This document shows positions 17,770 through 27,725 of a stretch of DNA of 64,000 nucleotides, in pieces; positions within the stretch are counted from its first letter, which is position 1; every line of letters starts with the position of its first letter. Made by a program: the position numbers and the translations under genes. This DNA comes from Hyphomicrobiales bacterium (GTDB lineage Bacteria; Pseudomonadota; Alphaproteobacteria; Rhizobiales; Rhizobiaceae), in assembly GCA_900468805.1 (NCBI GenBank), contig UEIF01000020.1, positions 62,001 through 126,000 on the forward strand, given 5' to 3'. The notes beneath the pieces are model-generated. The model was given only the letters and a program-made list of their open reading frames with translations, ran no database searches and had not been told where the DNA came from.

Positions 17770-18780
17770 ATGGCCTTGCCGATTAATAATTATTCCGATC
17801 CGATCGAAGACGGTGACCCTTGTGGCGAGGCGCTCGATTATGACCTCGGCTTTCTCGAGCTGGAAATTGCGGCAAAGGGCAAGCCCGGTTCAGAGCTGGG
17901 CGGATCGGTCGTCGCATCGGAGGGCCCGGATTGGAACAAGGTTGACGGCCTCATCCAGGAGCTGAGTTCAAGGTCCAAAGACCTGCGCATCGGGGTTCTT
18001 GCGGTACGCTCGAGCCTCAACCGCGGCGGCATCGAGGCTTTTCGTCTTGCGCTTGAAGGCCTTGCAATCTACGTCGAGGACTTCTGGACTGGTCTGCACC
18101 CCCGCCCGGATGGCGACGATCCGGACGACGCGATTGTCCGCGTCAATGCCCTTGCCGACCTATGCGATCCCGAAGGCTTGCTGGCGGACCTTCGCTTCTG
18201 TTCGCTCAGCAATTCCCGCTCGCTTGGCAGCTTCGCACTCAGTGACTGGCTGGAGGTCCACAAACCGGATTCAGTGCGTGCCGATAGCCCGCTCGCGGAC
18301 ATCGCGACGATCGAAGCCGCGTTCAAAGATTCCGACCAAGCCTTTTTGTCCGCTCTGAGCGGGGATCTATCGGCAGCCATTGCTGCAACAATGCGAATCG
18401 ATGTCGGCACCCGAAAGCACGTCGACGCCGTGATCGCCTTGAACTGCGAACCGCTGCTCGATGTGCTTGGCGCCATGCTCAAACTAGTCGACGAATATCG
18501 CCCGCTTCCCCCGGTCGGCAGCGACCCGAACGCAACGGAGGCAGCGGCGCCGGCCGCGGGACCGTCGGGCATCCGCGATCGCAACGACGTCATTCGATCG
18601 CTCGAAGGGATTTGCCGCTGGTACAGGCACAACGAGCCGTCCAGTCCCGTTCCGGCCCTGCTCGAGCGGGTCAAGCGCATTGTGACGATGGACTTCGTGT
18701 CGTTGCTGGCCGAGCTGGCTCCCAAGGGTGCGGGCGAATTTCGGGCGCTGGCTGGCCTGCCGGCTGAGGCCAACGACTAA
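17770..18780 (+). CDS. tssA: T6SS protein TssA (ImpA)
   Basis: A 336-residue ImpA-type protein that caps and organises tail-sheath assembly at the baseplate in the cytoplasm. The N-terminal ImpA domain is clear: an acidic DPCGEALDYD opening, a stretch ending LRIGVLAVRSSL and a LEGLAIYVEDFWTGLHP segment, where relatives have the YW.G.HP signature. The C-terminus (RSLEGICRWYRHNEPSSPVP) matches TssA. It is the first gene of the plus-strand T6SS arm, 33 bases before tssB. The ribosome binding site is weak. Confidence 0.92.
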   Translation: MALPINNYSDPIEDGDPCGEALDYDLGFLELEIAAKGKPGSELGGSVVASEGPDWNKVDGLIQELSSRSKDLRIGVLAVRSSLNRGGIEAFRLALEGLAIYVEDFWTGLHPRPDGDDPDDAIVRVNALADLCDPEGLLADLRFCSLSNSRSLGSFALSDWLEVHKPDSVRADSPLADIATIEAAFKDSDQAFLSALSGDLSAAIAATMRIDVGTRKHVDAVIALNCEPLLDVLGAMLKLVDEYRPLPPVGSDPNATEAAAPAAGPSGIRDRNDVIRSLEGICRWYRHNEPSSPVPALLERVKRIVTMDFVSLLAELAPKGAGEFRALAGLPAEAND

Positions 18781-18813
18781 GGAAAATTCCGAAATCAATG
18801 GACAGGATACGCT

Positions 18814-19365
18814 ATGGGAAAAGCAAGCAGTCAGAAGTTCATCGCTCGCAATCGAGCGCCCCGTGTCCAGATCGAATATGACGTCGAAATCTACGGTGCC
18901 GACAAGAAGGTCGAGCTTCCGTTCGTCATCGGCGTCTTGTCGGATCTGGCGGGAAAGAGCCTGCAGGAACAGCCTCCGCTGGGCGAGCGACGGATGTCAG
19001 AAATCGATATCGACAACTTCGACCTGCGCATGAAGGCGCTGGCGCCGCGCGCTGCATTTCAGGTCGAAAACACGTTGACGGGAGAAGGCAGCCTGCCCGT
19101 GGAACTCACGTTCGACAGCATGGAGGATTTTTCGCCTGCTGCCGTCGCCCGCAAGATCCCAAGTCTGGCCCGGCTCCTGGAGGCGCGCATGCAATTGTCC
19201 AATCTGCTGACATACATGGACGGAAAGGCTGGTGCCGAAGCCCTCCTGGCGCGCATGCTTACTGACAGTCAACTGATGAAAACCCTCTGCGCACAGCACG
19301 CATCCGGAGGCGCAAGCGCAAATCCAATCGAAGAGACCGTTGAATCCGGTCTGGAGGGCGAATAA
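18814..19365 (+). CDS. tssB: T6SS sheath small subunit TssB (VipA/ImpB)
   Basis: A 183-residue protein, normal family length, that forms the contractile sheath with TssC. Typical motifs are RNRAPRVQIEYDVEIYGA near the N-terminus, LPFVIGVLSDL and DNFDLRMKALAPRAAF. The start follows AGGA. Its stop overlaps the ATG of tssC by one base (TAATG), which suggests coupled synthesis of the two subunits. Confidence 0.97.
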   Translation: MGKASSQKFIARNRAPRVQIEYDVEIYGADKKVELPFVIGVLSDLAGKSLQEQPPLGERRMSEIDIDNFDLRMKALAPRAAFQVENTLTGEGSLPVELTFDSMEDFSPAAVARKIPSLARLLEARMQLSNLLTYMDGKAGAEALLARMLTDSQLMKTLCAQHASGGASANPIEETVESGLEGE

Positions 19366-20879
19366 TGCCGTTATCGGCTTCAACACATCAGGAAGGCCTG
19401 CCGGCTGCGGGCGTCAACAGTCCGGCTTTGGAACCTGACGACTTCTCCATGCTCTTGCAGCGGGAATTCAGGCCACGTTCTGACCAGGCACGCACCATCA
19501 TTGACCAAGCCGTCAAGACGTTGGCCGAACAGGCGCTGGAAACCACCCCGCTGATCGACAATGACGTGATTTCGGCAATCCAGAACGTGATAGCGTCCAT
19601 CGACCTGAAGCTCAGCGATCAGATCAACAAGGTCATTCACCATGAGGAGTTCCAGGCGCTAGAATCTGCATGGCGCGGCCTCCATCACCTCGTCTACAAT
19701 ACTGAAACCGACGAGACACTGAAAATACGCGTCATGAGCGTCTCCAAGACGGAGATGCGTCGCAGTTTTCGCAAGTATAAAGGAATTGCCTGGGATCAGA
19801 GCCCGATTTTCAAGAAAATATACGAAGAGGAATACGGACAGATCGGCGGCCAGCCGTATGGGTGTCTGGTCGGCGACTACTACTTCGATCACAGTCCGCC
19901 CGATATCGAGTTGCTAGGCGCGCTCGCACGCATTTCGGCGGCCGCACACGCGCCGTTCATCTCCGCTGCCTCTCCCCATCTTTTGCAGATGGAATCCTGG
20001 CAGGAGCTTGCCAATCCGCGCGATATCACCAAGATCTTCCAGACGCCTGAATATGCAGCCTGGCGCTCGCTTCGCGAAAGCGAGGACTCGCGCTACATTT
20101 GCTTGACGATGCCGAGAACGCTCGGCCGCCTGCCCTACGGCGCAAAACATGATCCCGTCGACGATTTTGATTTCGAGGAAACAGTAGAGGCACGGAATTC
20201 CGACCAATATCTTTGGTGCAACGCCGCTTACGCAATGGCGGTTAACATCGCCCGCTCCTTCAAGCTCCACGGCTGGATGGCGCGCATCCGCGGCGTTGAG
20301 TCAGGCGGACTTGTGGAAGGCTTGCCCGCCCACACCTTCCCCAGCGATGATGGCGGCGTCGATCTCAAATGTCCAACGGAGATCGCCATCAGCGACCGAA
20401 GGGAAGCCGAACTTTCCAAGAACGGCCTGCTCCCGCTTCTGCACCGCAAGAACACCGATATGGCCGTCTTCATCGGCGCACAGACCCTCAATAAGGCGGT
20501 CATCTACGAGGATCCGGACGCCACTGCCAATGCCGAGCTGGCAGCACGCCTCCCCTATGTCTTCGCAACCTGTCGCTTCGCCCATTTCTTGAAATGTATC
20601 GTTCGCGACAAGATCGGCACGTTCAAGGAAAGACACGAAGTTGAGACTTGGCTTAACCGCTGGATAAATCAGTATGTTCACCCGTCGATTGAGATGGCTT
20701 CGACTGACGATCGTGCCCGCATGCCCCTAAGTGCGGCGGAAGTATTCGTCGACGAGGTCGTCGACAACCCCGGATACTATACGGCACGATTCTTCCTACG
20801 CCCGCACTATCAGCTCGAAGGGCTGACCGTCTCCCTGCGGCTGGTTTCAAAGCTGCCGTCATTGCGCGCCAGCGCCTAG
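19365..20879 (+). CDS. tssC: T6SS sheath large subunit TssC (VipB/ImpC)
   Basis: A 504-residue protein, the usual length, that builds the contractile sheath with TssB. Signatures are ESAWRGLHHLV, ETDETLKIRVMSVSK, the GDYYFDHSPPDIELL segment, ISAAAHAPFISAAS and MPRTLGRLPYG. No frameshift is seen. It overlaps tssB by one base and is followed 35 bases later by hcp. Confidence 0.98.
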   Translation: MPLSASTHQEGLPAAGVNSPALEPDDFSMLLQREFRPRSDQARTIIDQAVKTLAEQALETTPLIDNDVISAIQNVIASIDLKLSDQINKVIHHEEFQALESAWRGLHHLVYNTETDETLKIRVMSVSKTEMRRSFRKYKGIAWDQSPIFKKIYEEEYGQIGGQPYGCLVGDYYFDHSPPDIELLGALARISAAAHAPFISAASPHLLQMESWQELANPRDITKIFQTPEYAAWRSLRESEDSRYICLTMPRTLGRLPYGAKHDPVDDFDFEETVEARNSDQYLWCNAAYAMAVNIARSFKLHGWMARIRGVESGGLVEGLPAHTFPSDDGGVDLKCPTEIAISDRREAELSKNGLLPLLHRKNTDMAVFIGAQTLNKAVIYEDPDATANAELAARLPYVFATCRFAHFLKCIVRDKIGTFKERHEVETWLNRWINQYVHPSIEMASTDDRARMPLSAAEVFVDEVVDNPGYYTARFFLRPHYQLEGLTVSLRLVSKLPSLRASA

Positions 20880-20914
20880 CAAACCCATAAACGTGACCCA
20901 GAGGAAAAACATCC

Positions 20915-21472
20915 ATGGCATTCGACGCTGTATTATACTTTTCGCGGGAGAGCGGACAAGGCGGCATCAAGGTCAAGGGCGAATCCAAGCTCGTTGAAGA
21001 CGGCATAGCCTTGACCGATGAATGGAGCTTCTCGCTCGAAAACAAGTTGAACATCACGCAGCATACCGGCGGCGCTGGATCGGGCAAGGCGGAGTTTGAA
21101 GCTTTTACCATCAAAAAACAGGTGGACACGGCTTCCCCTGACCTGCTGGTTGCCTGCGGATCAGGCGCCCACTTCCACGGTGTAGAGCTGCATATCTTTA
21201 AATCCGGCGGCAAAAAGGAAGACCCGACCTCGAATCTTTATCTCGTCTGGAGCTTCAACCAGCTCGTGGTCGAAAAGCTCGAGTGGAGTTTCGGAGATCC
21301 GGCGCCGGAGGAAACCGTCACCTTCAAGTTTGCGACATGCTACGTCTGCTACGGCAAGCAGGAGGCATCGGGCTTGATCAAGAAGGCAGCGGCAAACGGC
21401 TGGAACCAGATCAGCAACACGAACAATGTCCGCAAGTCGATTGACGGCGCGGCCGACCCAAAGCAAATCTGA
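20915..21472 (+). CDS. hcp: T6SS tube protein Hcp (TssD)
   Basis: A 185-residue Hcp-family protein that forms the hexameric inner tube and is secreted. Recognisable features are the GGIKVKGES opening strand and the C-terminal EETVTFKFATCYVCYG segment. It is somewhat longer than the common 160-170 residue form, with a C-terminal tail after YGKQEASG. A strong ribosome binding site (GAGGAAAAAC) suits its expected high expression. It lies inside the operon between tssC and tssE. Confidence 0.93.
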   Translation: MAFDAVLYFSRESGQGGIKVKGESKLVEDGIALTDEWSFSLENKLNITQHTGGAGSGKAEFEAFTIKKQVDTASPDLLVACGSGAHFHGVELHIFKSGGKKEDPTSNLYLVWSFNQLVVEKLEWSFGDPAPEETVTFKFATCYVCYGKQEASGLIKKAAANGWNQISNTNNVRKSIDGAADPKQI

Positions 21473-21475
21473 TCG

Positions 21476-21964
21476 ATGCGGCATTGGACCAACAGCAGCC
21501 TGTTGCAACGTTTGACCGACGATACGCTCGAAGCGGGAATGGAGGCGGTGGCACAAGCAGATGCAGGTCGCGCCCAAATGCGCCAGGCGGTGGTGGGCGA
21601 TCTCTCAGTGCTCCTCAACACGCCGCCGCTTTCAAGCAGCGTCGATCTGACCGCTTATCCGCAAGTGCGCGCAAGCACCCTCAATTACGGCGTTGACTGT
21701 GGCGTCGGGGTGGAATTGGGCTCAATCGACCCCGACGCGTTGCGCTCGCAGATTTCGCTTGCGCTGCAGATTTTCGAGCCCCGCTTCGTCCAGGACAGCC
21801 TGGAAGTATCCGTTCTGGAAGACAGCACGTCGGATTCGTTGCATTTCAGGATCGAGGCGGACATCCCTGCAACGCCCAAGCCCTTCCACATGGTGATGCG
21901 CACCGAGCACGACCGTCGTTCCATCGGCGTTAAGGTGGTGGATCTGACCAGGGACCAGCGATAA
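21476..21964 (+). CDS. tssE: T6SS baseplate protein TssE (gp25-like, ImpF)
   Basis: A 162-residue gp25-family baseplate wedge protein. The conserved core runs from VVGDLSVLLNT through LNYGVDCGV to ALQIFEPRFVQDSLEV. It starts three bases after the hcp stop with a weak ribosome binding site. Its last base overlaps the tssF ATG, so translation from the preceding gene is likely coupled. Confidence 0.93.
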   Translation: MRHWTNSSLLQRLTDDTLEAGMEAVAQADAGRAQMRQAVVGDLSVLLNTPPLSSSVDLTAYPQVRASTLNYGVDCGVGVELGSIDPDALRSQISLALQIFEPRFVQDSLEVSVLEDSTSDSLHFRIEADIPATPKPFHMVMRTEHDRRSIGVKVVDLTRDQR

Positions 21965-23847
21965 TGGATCCCCGGCTGCTGCGCCTTTATAATGACGAAC
22001 TCGCCTACATGCGCGAGATGGGCTCGGAATTTTCGCAGATCTTTCCCAAGATTGCCGGCAGACTGGGCCTGCAGAGCGGGGATACCGCCGACCCCACGGT
22101 AGAACGCATGATGGAGGGCTTTGCCTTTCTGGCGGCGCGCGTTCAGCTCAAGCTCCAGGCCCGCTTCCCAGACTTTACCCAGCATATGTTGGAAATGGTC
22201 TACCCACATTTTCTGGCGCCCCTCCCATCGATGGCCATCGCTCAGTTCAGGCCGGACGCAGATGCGGGGCGGATGGAAAAAGGCTATGTTATCCCGCGCG
22301 GGACAATCTTGCTGGGCGGCCTGGCGCAAGGGACGTCGACCCATTGCCAGTTCCGCACCGCCCAGGATGTCCATCTGTGGCCAATAGTGGTCAGCGCTCT
22401 CGAATACTATTCGGTCCCCGCCCAAGTCGCAGCTTTACGCCTGCCGCAGCGTCCGGATGCAAAGGCAGTCCTTCGGCTTCGGCTGAAGACCACCAATGGC
22501 ATACCGTTCAACCGCCTGTCTCTTAAAAACCTCGTGGTCCACCTGACCGGCTCCGGCGGGCTTGGCGGCGCTCTGACGGAGAACCTGCTTGCGCAGGTCT
22601 GCGGCATGGTTGTGCGCCCGCCCAACAACCTGGTGACGTGGCACGAATTCTACGACCAACCGGTTGTTCGCCAGCACGGGCTCGACCCGGACCAGGCCCT
22701 CCTGCCGGTAGTGCCGCGCTCCTTCGATGGTTACAGACTGTTGCAGGAATATTTTGCCCTGCCGGAGCGAATGCTGTTCGTCGAGATTGGCGGCTTGGCG
22801 GATGCGGTGGCACAGTCAACGACAAATGAGATCGAGATCGCCTTCATGATGCGCGTCGCCGACCCGCGGCTGGAGGGAAGCATCGGGCCGTCTAACATTG
22901 GCCTGTTTGCAACCCCGATCGTCAATCTTTTCGAACGCAGCGCCGACCGCATTCATGTGAGCGATCGCCATAGCGAGCATCACGTCGTCATCGACAAGCT
23001 CCGTCCGATGGACTTCGAACTTCACAGCCTTCTTTCCGTGAAGGGCCAGAGTATAGGACAGGTCCATTCGCAAACGATACAGTATCTGCCCTTCTACTGC
23101 CTCACCCAAAAACATGCCAGCTCTGGGGACGCTGCCTATTACACGACAAGGCGCGAGAGGCGGCTGCCCTCGGCGCGCCAGCAGATCCATGGAAACCGCG
23201 CCGGTTACATCGGAAGCGAGGTGTTCGTGTCGCTTGCCGACGACACCACCGCGGTCTTTCCGGGCGTTGAAAGGCAATTGCAGTTGAGATGCCTTTGCTC
23301 CAATCGCGATCTGCCTTTGATGATGCCGATCGGTACCGCTGGAAGCGACTTCAGCTTGGAGATCGGCGCGCCCGTTGAAACCGTCAAGTGCATCACCACT
23401 CCCAGTCCGCCAAAGCCGTCGCCAGCCGAAGGTGACCTCGCATGGAATCTTATCAATCACCTGACCCTCAACTACTTGTCTATCAACGACCACGCGGACG
23501 GTACGGGCGCGGAGGGCCTACGCGAGCTTCTTCGCCTGTACTCTACCACGCGCGACATGGCCGTCGCCCGCCAGATCGAAGGCGTCAGAAGCGTGTCGTC
23601 GAAGCCTGTCGTCAAGCGCCTTCGCGGCGGCGGGCTGGCGTCGCTGGCCCGAGGCATCGAGATCACGCTTTGCTTCGACGAGACAGCATTCGAAGGCGTC
23701 GGATGCTTTCCCCTGGCCGCGGCGTTGAGCGCGTTCTTCGCAAAATATGTCTCCATCAACAGCTTTACGGAAACAGTGCTGGAAACGTCGCAACGCGGAA
23801 CCATCATGCGGTGGGATATGACCAAGGGCCTGAGGCCGCTTGCATGA
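21964..23847 (+). CDS. tssF: T6SS baseplate protein TssF (VasA/ImpG)
   Basis: A 627-residue baseplate component that with TssG forms the wedge around the VgrG hub. The N-terminus is highly typical: LLRLYNDELAYMREMGSEF, then FPKIAGRLGL and ARVQLKLQARFPDFTQHML. GEY-like and FYCLTQKH motifs follow. It overlaps tssE by one base and tssG by four (ATGA). Confidence 0.97.
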   Translation: MDPRLLRLYNDELAYMREMGSEFSQIFPKIAGRLGLQSGDTADPTVERMMEGFAFLAARVQLKLQARFPDFTQHMLEMVYPHFLAPLPSMAIAQFRPDADAGRMEKGYVIPRGTILLGGLAQGTSTHCQFRTAQDVHLWPIVVSALEYYSVPAQVAALRLPQRPDAKAVLRLRLKTTNGIPFNRLSLKNLVVHLTGSGGLGGALTENLLAQVCGMVVRPPNNLVTWHEFYDQPVVRQHGLDPDQALLPVVPRSFDGYRLLQEYFALPERMLFVEIGGLADAVAQSTTNEIEIAFMMRVADPRLEGSIGPSNIGLFATPIVNLFERSADRIHVSDRHSEHHVVIDKLRPMDFELHSLLSVKGQSIGQVHSQTIQYLPFYCLTQKHASSGDAAYYTTRRERRLPSARQQIHGNRAGYIGSEVFVSLADDTTAVFPGVERQLQLRCLCSNRDLPLMMPIGTAGSDFSLEIGAPVETVKCITTPSPPKPSPAEGDLAWNLINHLTLNYLSINDHADGTGAEGLRELLRLYSTTRDMAVARQIEGVRSVSSKPVVKRLRGGGLASLARGIEITLCFDETAFEGVGCFPLAAALSAFFAKYVSINSFTETVLETSQRGTIMRWDMTKGLRPLA

Positions 23848-24929
23848 AGGCACCGATTGAGGCGCTTTTCGATGCGATCCGGCTCGCGCCGCACGAATTC
23901 GACCTCTTCCGGGTGCTTCGCCGGATCGAGGCGATGACGCCTGAGCATCCCCGACTAGGGGAATCGCTACGGCTTGCGCAAGACCCCGTCAGGCTCGGCC
24001 AGCAGCCGTCAATGGCCTTCGCTCCGCGCACCATCGCCGCAATCAGCGAGCCCAGACCAGGCCCCGTTGAACTTGAGGGACTGGGACGCGAACGTATCGA
24101 CGTCTTGTCGTTCGGTCTGTTTGGACCAAACGGCCCGCTTCCCCTGCACCTGACGGAATATGCGTTTTCACGCATCAAGAACGCCCACGACGAAACGTTG
24201 GCGCGCTTTGCCGACATGTTCCATCACCGGATGCTCAGCTTCTTCTACCGCGCATGGGCCACAAGCGAGCCGACCGTCAGCCATGATCGCAAAGGAAGCG
24301 ACGTCTTTGCCCAGAACCTTGCCGCGCTTGCTGGCCTGGGGACTCCGGCTATGCGCGCGCGCGACCATATGCCCGACCTTGTAAAGCTCCATTTCACCGG
24401 CAGATTGGCCTCGCATACGCGCAACGCGGAGGGCTTGCAGGCGATACTCGCCGGTTATCTTGACCTGCCGATCAGGATCCAAGAGTTCGTCGCGAACTGG
24501 GTGCGTTTGCCAGAGAATGCACTTTTCACGCTCGGTCGCGATCCGCGCACTGGAACCATCGGAAAAACCGCAACCGTTGGCACGCGCGTACGGGTGTTCC
24601 ATCACCGCTTTCGTGTCGTCGTTGGCCCATTATCGATTGCAGACTATGAACGGCTGCTGCCTGGCGACAAAACGCTCGAGGCGCTGATGGCAACCGTGCG
24701 CAACTACATCGGCGACGAGCTGGAATTCGAATATAATCTCGTCCTTAAACGTCGTGACGTCCCGCAGTTGAGACTTGGCGGGAACAGTCGGCTGGGATGG
24801 ACATCGTGGATTGGACACCGTCGTGACCCGTCTGATGCCCGAGACCTCGTCAGAGTGGCAGCGCCATCGAAGAGTGGCCCGACAGAACCAGAAGAAACCT
24901 CGAGCGCGTCAATAGGGAGCGAGCAATGA
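23844..24929 (+). CDS. tssG: T6SS baseplate protein TssG (VasB/ImpH)
   Basis: A 361-residue TssG. The ATG at 23844 overlaps the tssF stop (ATGA) and opens MKAPIEALFDAIRLAPHEFD; longer in-frame extensions upstream lie inside tssF and are rejected. Family motifs are FDLFRVLRRIEA, GLFGPNGPLPLHLTEYA, RMLSFFYRAWA and LGGNSRLGWTSWIG. The C-terminal 30 residues are a low-complexity acidic/serine tail. Its stop overlaps the clpV start by four bases. Confidence 0.96.
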   Translation: MKAPIEALFDAIRLAPHEFDLFRVLRRIEAMTPEHPRLGESLRLAQDPVRLGQQPSMAFAPRTIAAISEPRPGPVELEGLGRERIDVLSFGLFGPNGPLPLHLTEYAFSRIKNAHDETLARFADMFHHRMLSFFYRAWATSEPTVSHDRKGSDVFAQNLAALAGLGTPAMRARDHMPDLVKLHFTGRLASHTRNAEGLQAILAGYLDLPIRIQEFVANWVRLPENALFTLGRDPRTGTIGKTATVGTRVRVFHHRFRVVVGPLSIADYERLLPGDKTLEALMATVRNYIGDELEFEYNLVLKRRDVPQLRLGGNSRLGWTSWIGHRRDPSDARDLVRVAAPSKSGPTEPEETSSASIGSEQ

Positions 24930-27595
24930 TCCATTTACGCCGTCAGGCGCTTTTTGAGCGCCTGAACCCGCTTTGCTATGAGACCCTCCAGACGGCCACA
25001 GCGCTTTGCAAAATGCGGGGCCATGCCTATGTGGAGTTGGCTCATTGGCTACGCCAACTGCTTGAGAGGACCGATTCCGACATTATTCGCATGTTAGAGC
25101 ATGCTGGTGTGGATCCGGCCCGCCTCATTATGGATCTGGATCGGAGCCTGGACAGGCTTCCGCGTGGTGCAACGGCGATTGCAGACTTTGCCCTTCATAT
25201 CGACGAAGCCGTCAAGGAGGGCTGGGTTGTCGCCAATGTGGGCTTCGAAAGCGACAAGATCCGGTCGGGCCATCTGTTGGTCGCCTGCCTTTCCAGCGTT
25301 CTCATTCGAAACGCGCTCCTGAGCGCCTCGCCCGAATTTGCGCGACTGAGCCTCGAATGGGCCAACCCCGCCTTTGCGCAGATCCGCTCCACCTCCCCGG
25401 AGGCCCCCGCGACAAAGGGGGATCAGTCATCGCCAGCCCCCCCTCGCAGACCTGCCGCGACCAACACGGCATTGCGCCGCTTTGCGACCGATCTCACGGC
25501 ACAGGCTCGGGCCGGAGAGATTGATCCCGTCCTTGGGCGAGACGGGGAAGTCCGCATGATCATCGACGTTCTGATGCGTCGCAGACAGAACAATCCCATT
25601 CTGACAGGCGAGGCGGGTGTGGGAAAAACTGCGGTCGTTGAAGGGCTCGCCTGCGCCATCGTCGCCGGCAATGTTCCCCCGAGCTTACGCGATGTCGAAA
25701 TTCAGGCGCTCGACCTTGGGCTCCTACAAGCCGGTGCCGGTGCGAGGGGTGAGTTTGAAGATCGCCTGCGCCAGGTGATGGAAGAAGTGCAGGCCCCGGG
25801 ACGGCAAGTCATCCTGTTCATCGACGAGGTCCATAGCCTCATTGGCGCGGGCGGCCAGGAGGGCACGGGCGATGCGGCAAACCTGTTGAAGCCGGCGCTC
25901 GCTCGCGGGAACCTGCGCACGATCGGCGCCACGACTTGGAGTGAGTACAAGCGCTATATCGAGAAGGACCCTGCCCTGACAAGACGGTTCCAGGCTGTTC
26001 CGGTCAACGAACCTTCCGAGGAGCAGGCGATCACCATGATCCGCGGCATCGCGTCCGTCCTCGAACGCCATCACGGTGTCGAGGTTACCGACGAGGCGGT
26101 CATTGCCGCGGTTCGCCTGTCGCACCGCTATATTCCGGGGCGGCAACTACCCGACAAGGCCGTCAGCCTTCTTGACACGTGCTGCAGTCGCGTGTCGATC
26201 GGACGCCACAGTCCGCCGGTTGAACTGTCGGCCGTGCGGCAAACCATCATTGGCTGTGAACTGGAACTCGAGGCCCTCGAGCGGATGGCCGGGGACGGCG
26301 AGGACGTAAGCGAGCGGCGGGCCGGCGCGAAAGACCGCCTTGCCGGCTTGCGTGCGACAGAAGAGAACCTCGCGGGAAGATGGCAGGCAGAATCGTCGCT
26401 TGTCGAGGAGATGAGGAAGGCGCGGAGCGAGCGGCGCAGCAGACTGGACCACGCATCCGCGAGCATCGCGACGGTCGACGATCATCTACACCGTCTGTCG
26501 CATCGGTTCTCGGAGATTTCCGGCGAAACGCGCCTCGTAGAAGAGCGCGTAACGCCCGATGTTGTCGGCCGCATCATCCAGGAATGGACTGGAATCCCGC
26601 TCGGCCAATTGCTCAACAACGAGGCGGCGACACTTCTGTCGCTCGCCGACACTCTTGGGCGCAGGGTTATCGGTCAGGACCACGCTCTGGAGGCAATCAG
26701 CCGGCGCATACAAACGAGTCGCGCCGGGCTCAGCAACCCCGACCGGCCGATCGGAGTTTTTCTTTTGTGCGGTCCCTCAGGGGTAGGAAAGACGGAAACT
26801 GCCCACGCGCTCGCCGAGAACCTGCAGGGCAGCGCGGCGGCCCTTATCACCATCAACATGAGCGAATTCCAGGAAGCCCACACCGTCTCGCTGCTGAAAG
26901 GCGCGCCTCCGGGATATGTCGGCTTCGGCCAAGGAGGCCGGCTCACCGAGGCAGTTCGAAAGCGGCCAAACGCCGTGGTGCTGCTCGATGAGTTCGAAAA
27001 GGCGCACCCGGACGTACACGAGCTTTTCTATCAAGTCTTCGACAAGGGCCTTATGGAGGATAGCGAAGGGCGTCTCATCGACTTTCGCAACACCCTCATC
27101 CTCATGACCTCGAATATCGGTTCGGAGGAGATCTGCGCGCTCGTGGCACGGACAAAAATCTTGCCGTCACCGGAGCAGTTGGAAATGGCAATCCGCCGCC
27201 CCTTGGGCGATGTCTTCGCAAAGGCCTTCCTGGGCCGGATGATCGTTCTGCCCTATTACCCACTTTCCGATACGATGCTGGCGCGGATCATCGGTCATCA
27301 GTTCGAGGCTCTTGCTGCCCGGCTGTTGCAGGCACATGGCGTCCCGTTCACTTACAGCGACGCCGTCATTCCTTCGATCATCGAAAGGCTGCGACAGTCC
27401 GAAAGCGGCGGCCGGGGAATCGATGCTCTGCTGACGGAGGCGGTCCTGCCGACAATCAGCAGGCGTATCTTTGCCGAACAGCTGGAAGGACGATCGTTCG
27501 GTGCGGTGCATCTCGATCTTGAGGGAGACGAATTGTCGTACCAATTCCAGCCGTCCGCTTCGCATCGAGACATTCCAGCAGGACTCTTGTCGTGA
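24926..27595 (+). CDS. tssH: T6SS sheath-recycling ATPase ClpV (TssH)
   Basis: An 889-residue ClpB/Hsp104-class AAA+ ATPase that disassembles contracted sheaths. The N-terminal domain (about 1-150) binds sheath. The first Walker A is GEAGVGKT at 228-235 with a Walker B of VILFIDEVH. The second Walker A is GPSGVGKT near 615 with VLLDEFEKAHPD. The middle coiled-coil region (about 440-540) is short, as expected for ClpV and unlike ClpB. No gene-specific anomaly is seen. It ends the tightly overlapping part of the operon, 130 bases before vgrG. Confidence 0.97.
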   Translation: MIHLRRQALFERLNPLCYETLQTATALCKMRGHAYVELAHWLRQLLERTDSDIIRMLEHAGVDPARLIMDLDRSLDRLPRGATAIADFALHIDEAVKEGWVVANVGFESDKIRSGHLLVACLSSVLIRNALLSASPEFARLSLEWANPAFAQIRSTSPEAPATKGDQSSPAPPRRPAATNTALRRFATDLTAQARAGEIDPVLGRDGEVRMIIDVLMRRRQNNPILTGEAGVGKTAVVEGLACAIVAGNVPPSLRDVEIQALDLGLLQAGAGARGEFEDRLRQVMEEVQAPGRQVILFIDEVHSLIGAGGQEGTGDAANLLKPALARGNLRTIGATTWSEYKRYIEKDPALTRRFQAVPVNEPSEEQAITMIRGIASVLERHHGVEVTDEAVIAAVRLSHRYIPGRQLPDKAVSLLDTCCSRVSIGRHSPPVELSAVRQTIIGCELELEALERMAGDGEDVSERRAGAKDRLAGLRATEENLAGRWQAESSLVEEMRKARSERRSRLDHASASIATVDDHLHRLSHRFSEISGETRLVEERVTPDVVGRIIQEWTGIPLGQLLNNEAATLLSLADTLGRRVIGQDHALEAISRRIQTSRAGLSNPDRPIGVFLLCGPSGVGKTETAHALAENLQGSAAALITINMSEFQEAHTVSLLKGAPPGYVGFGQGGRLTEAVRKRPNAVVLLDEFEKAHPDVHELFYQVFDKGLMEDSEGRLIDFRNTLILMTSNIGSEEICALVARTKILPSPEQLEMAIRRPLGDVFAKAFLGRMIVLPYYPLSDTMLARIIGHQFEALAARLLQAHGVPFTYSDAVIPSIIERLRQSESGGRGIDALLTEAVLPTISRRIFAEQLEGRSFGAVHLDLEGDELSYQFQPSASHRDIPAGLLS

Positions 27596-27623
27596 CGTAG
27601 GCCGGGCCGGGTGGGGTCGAAAC

Positions 27624-27648
27624 ACATGCCGGTCGCATGTCGGCATGT
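27624..27648. repeat. Inverted repeat between clpV and vgrG
   Basis: ACATGCCG-GTCGCATGT-CGGCATGT is a perfect eight-base-pair inverted repeat with a nine-base loop, 29 bases after the clpV stop. No T-run follows. It could be a partial transcription attenuator or processing site that separates vgrG expression from the upstream operon, or an operator. Confidence 0.4.
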
Positions 27649-27725
27649 CGAAATTGCATTTGAGGAACGCGAACCGATAGTCCCAATATTGCGGTTGACG
27701 CTGACCGGACGACAGGAGCCTATCA

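Noticed and set aside
16000..17770. Sigma-54-like sequence TATCACG-N4-TTGCC upstream of tssA
   Set aside because: The essential GG dinucleotide of the -24 element is missing, so it is not a credible sigma-54 promoter.
23442..23843. In-frame upstream extension of tssG
   Set aside because: It lies wholly within tssF; the ATG overlapping the tssF stop gives the normal TssG N-terminus.
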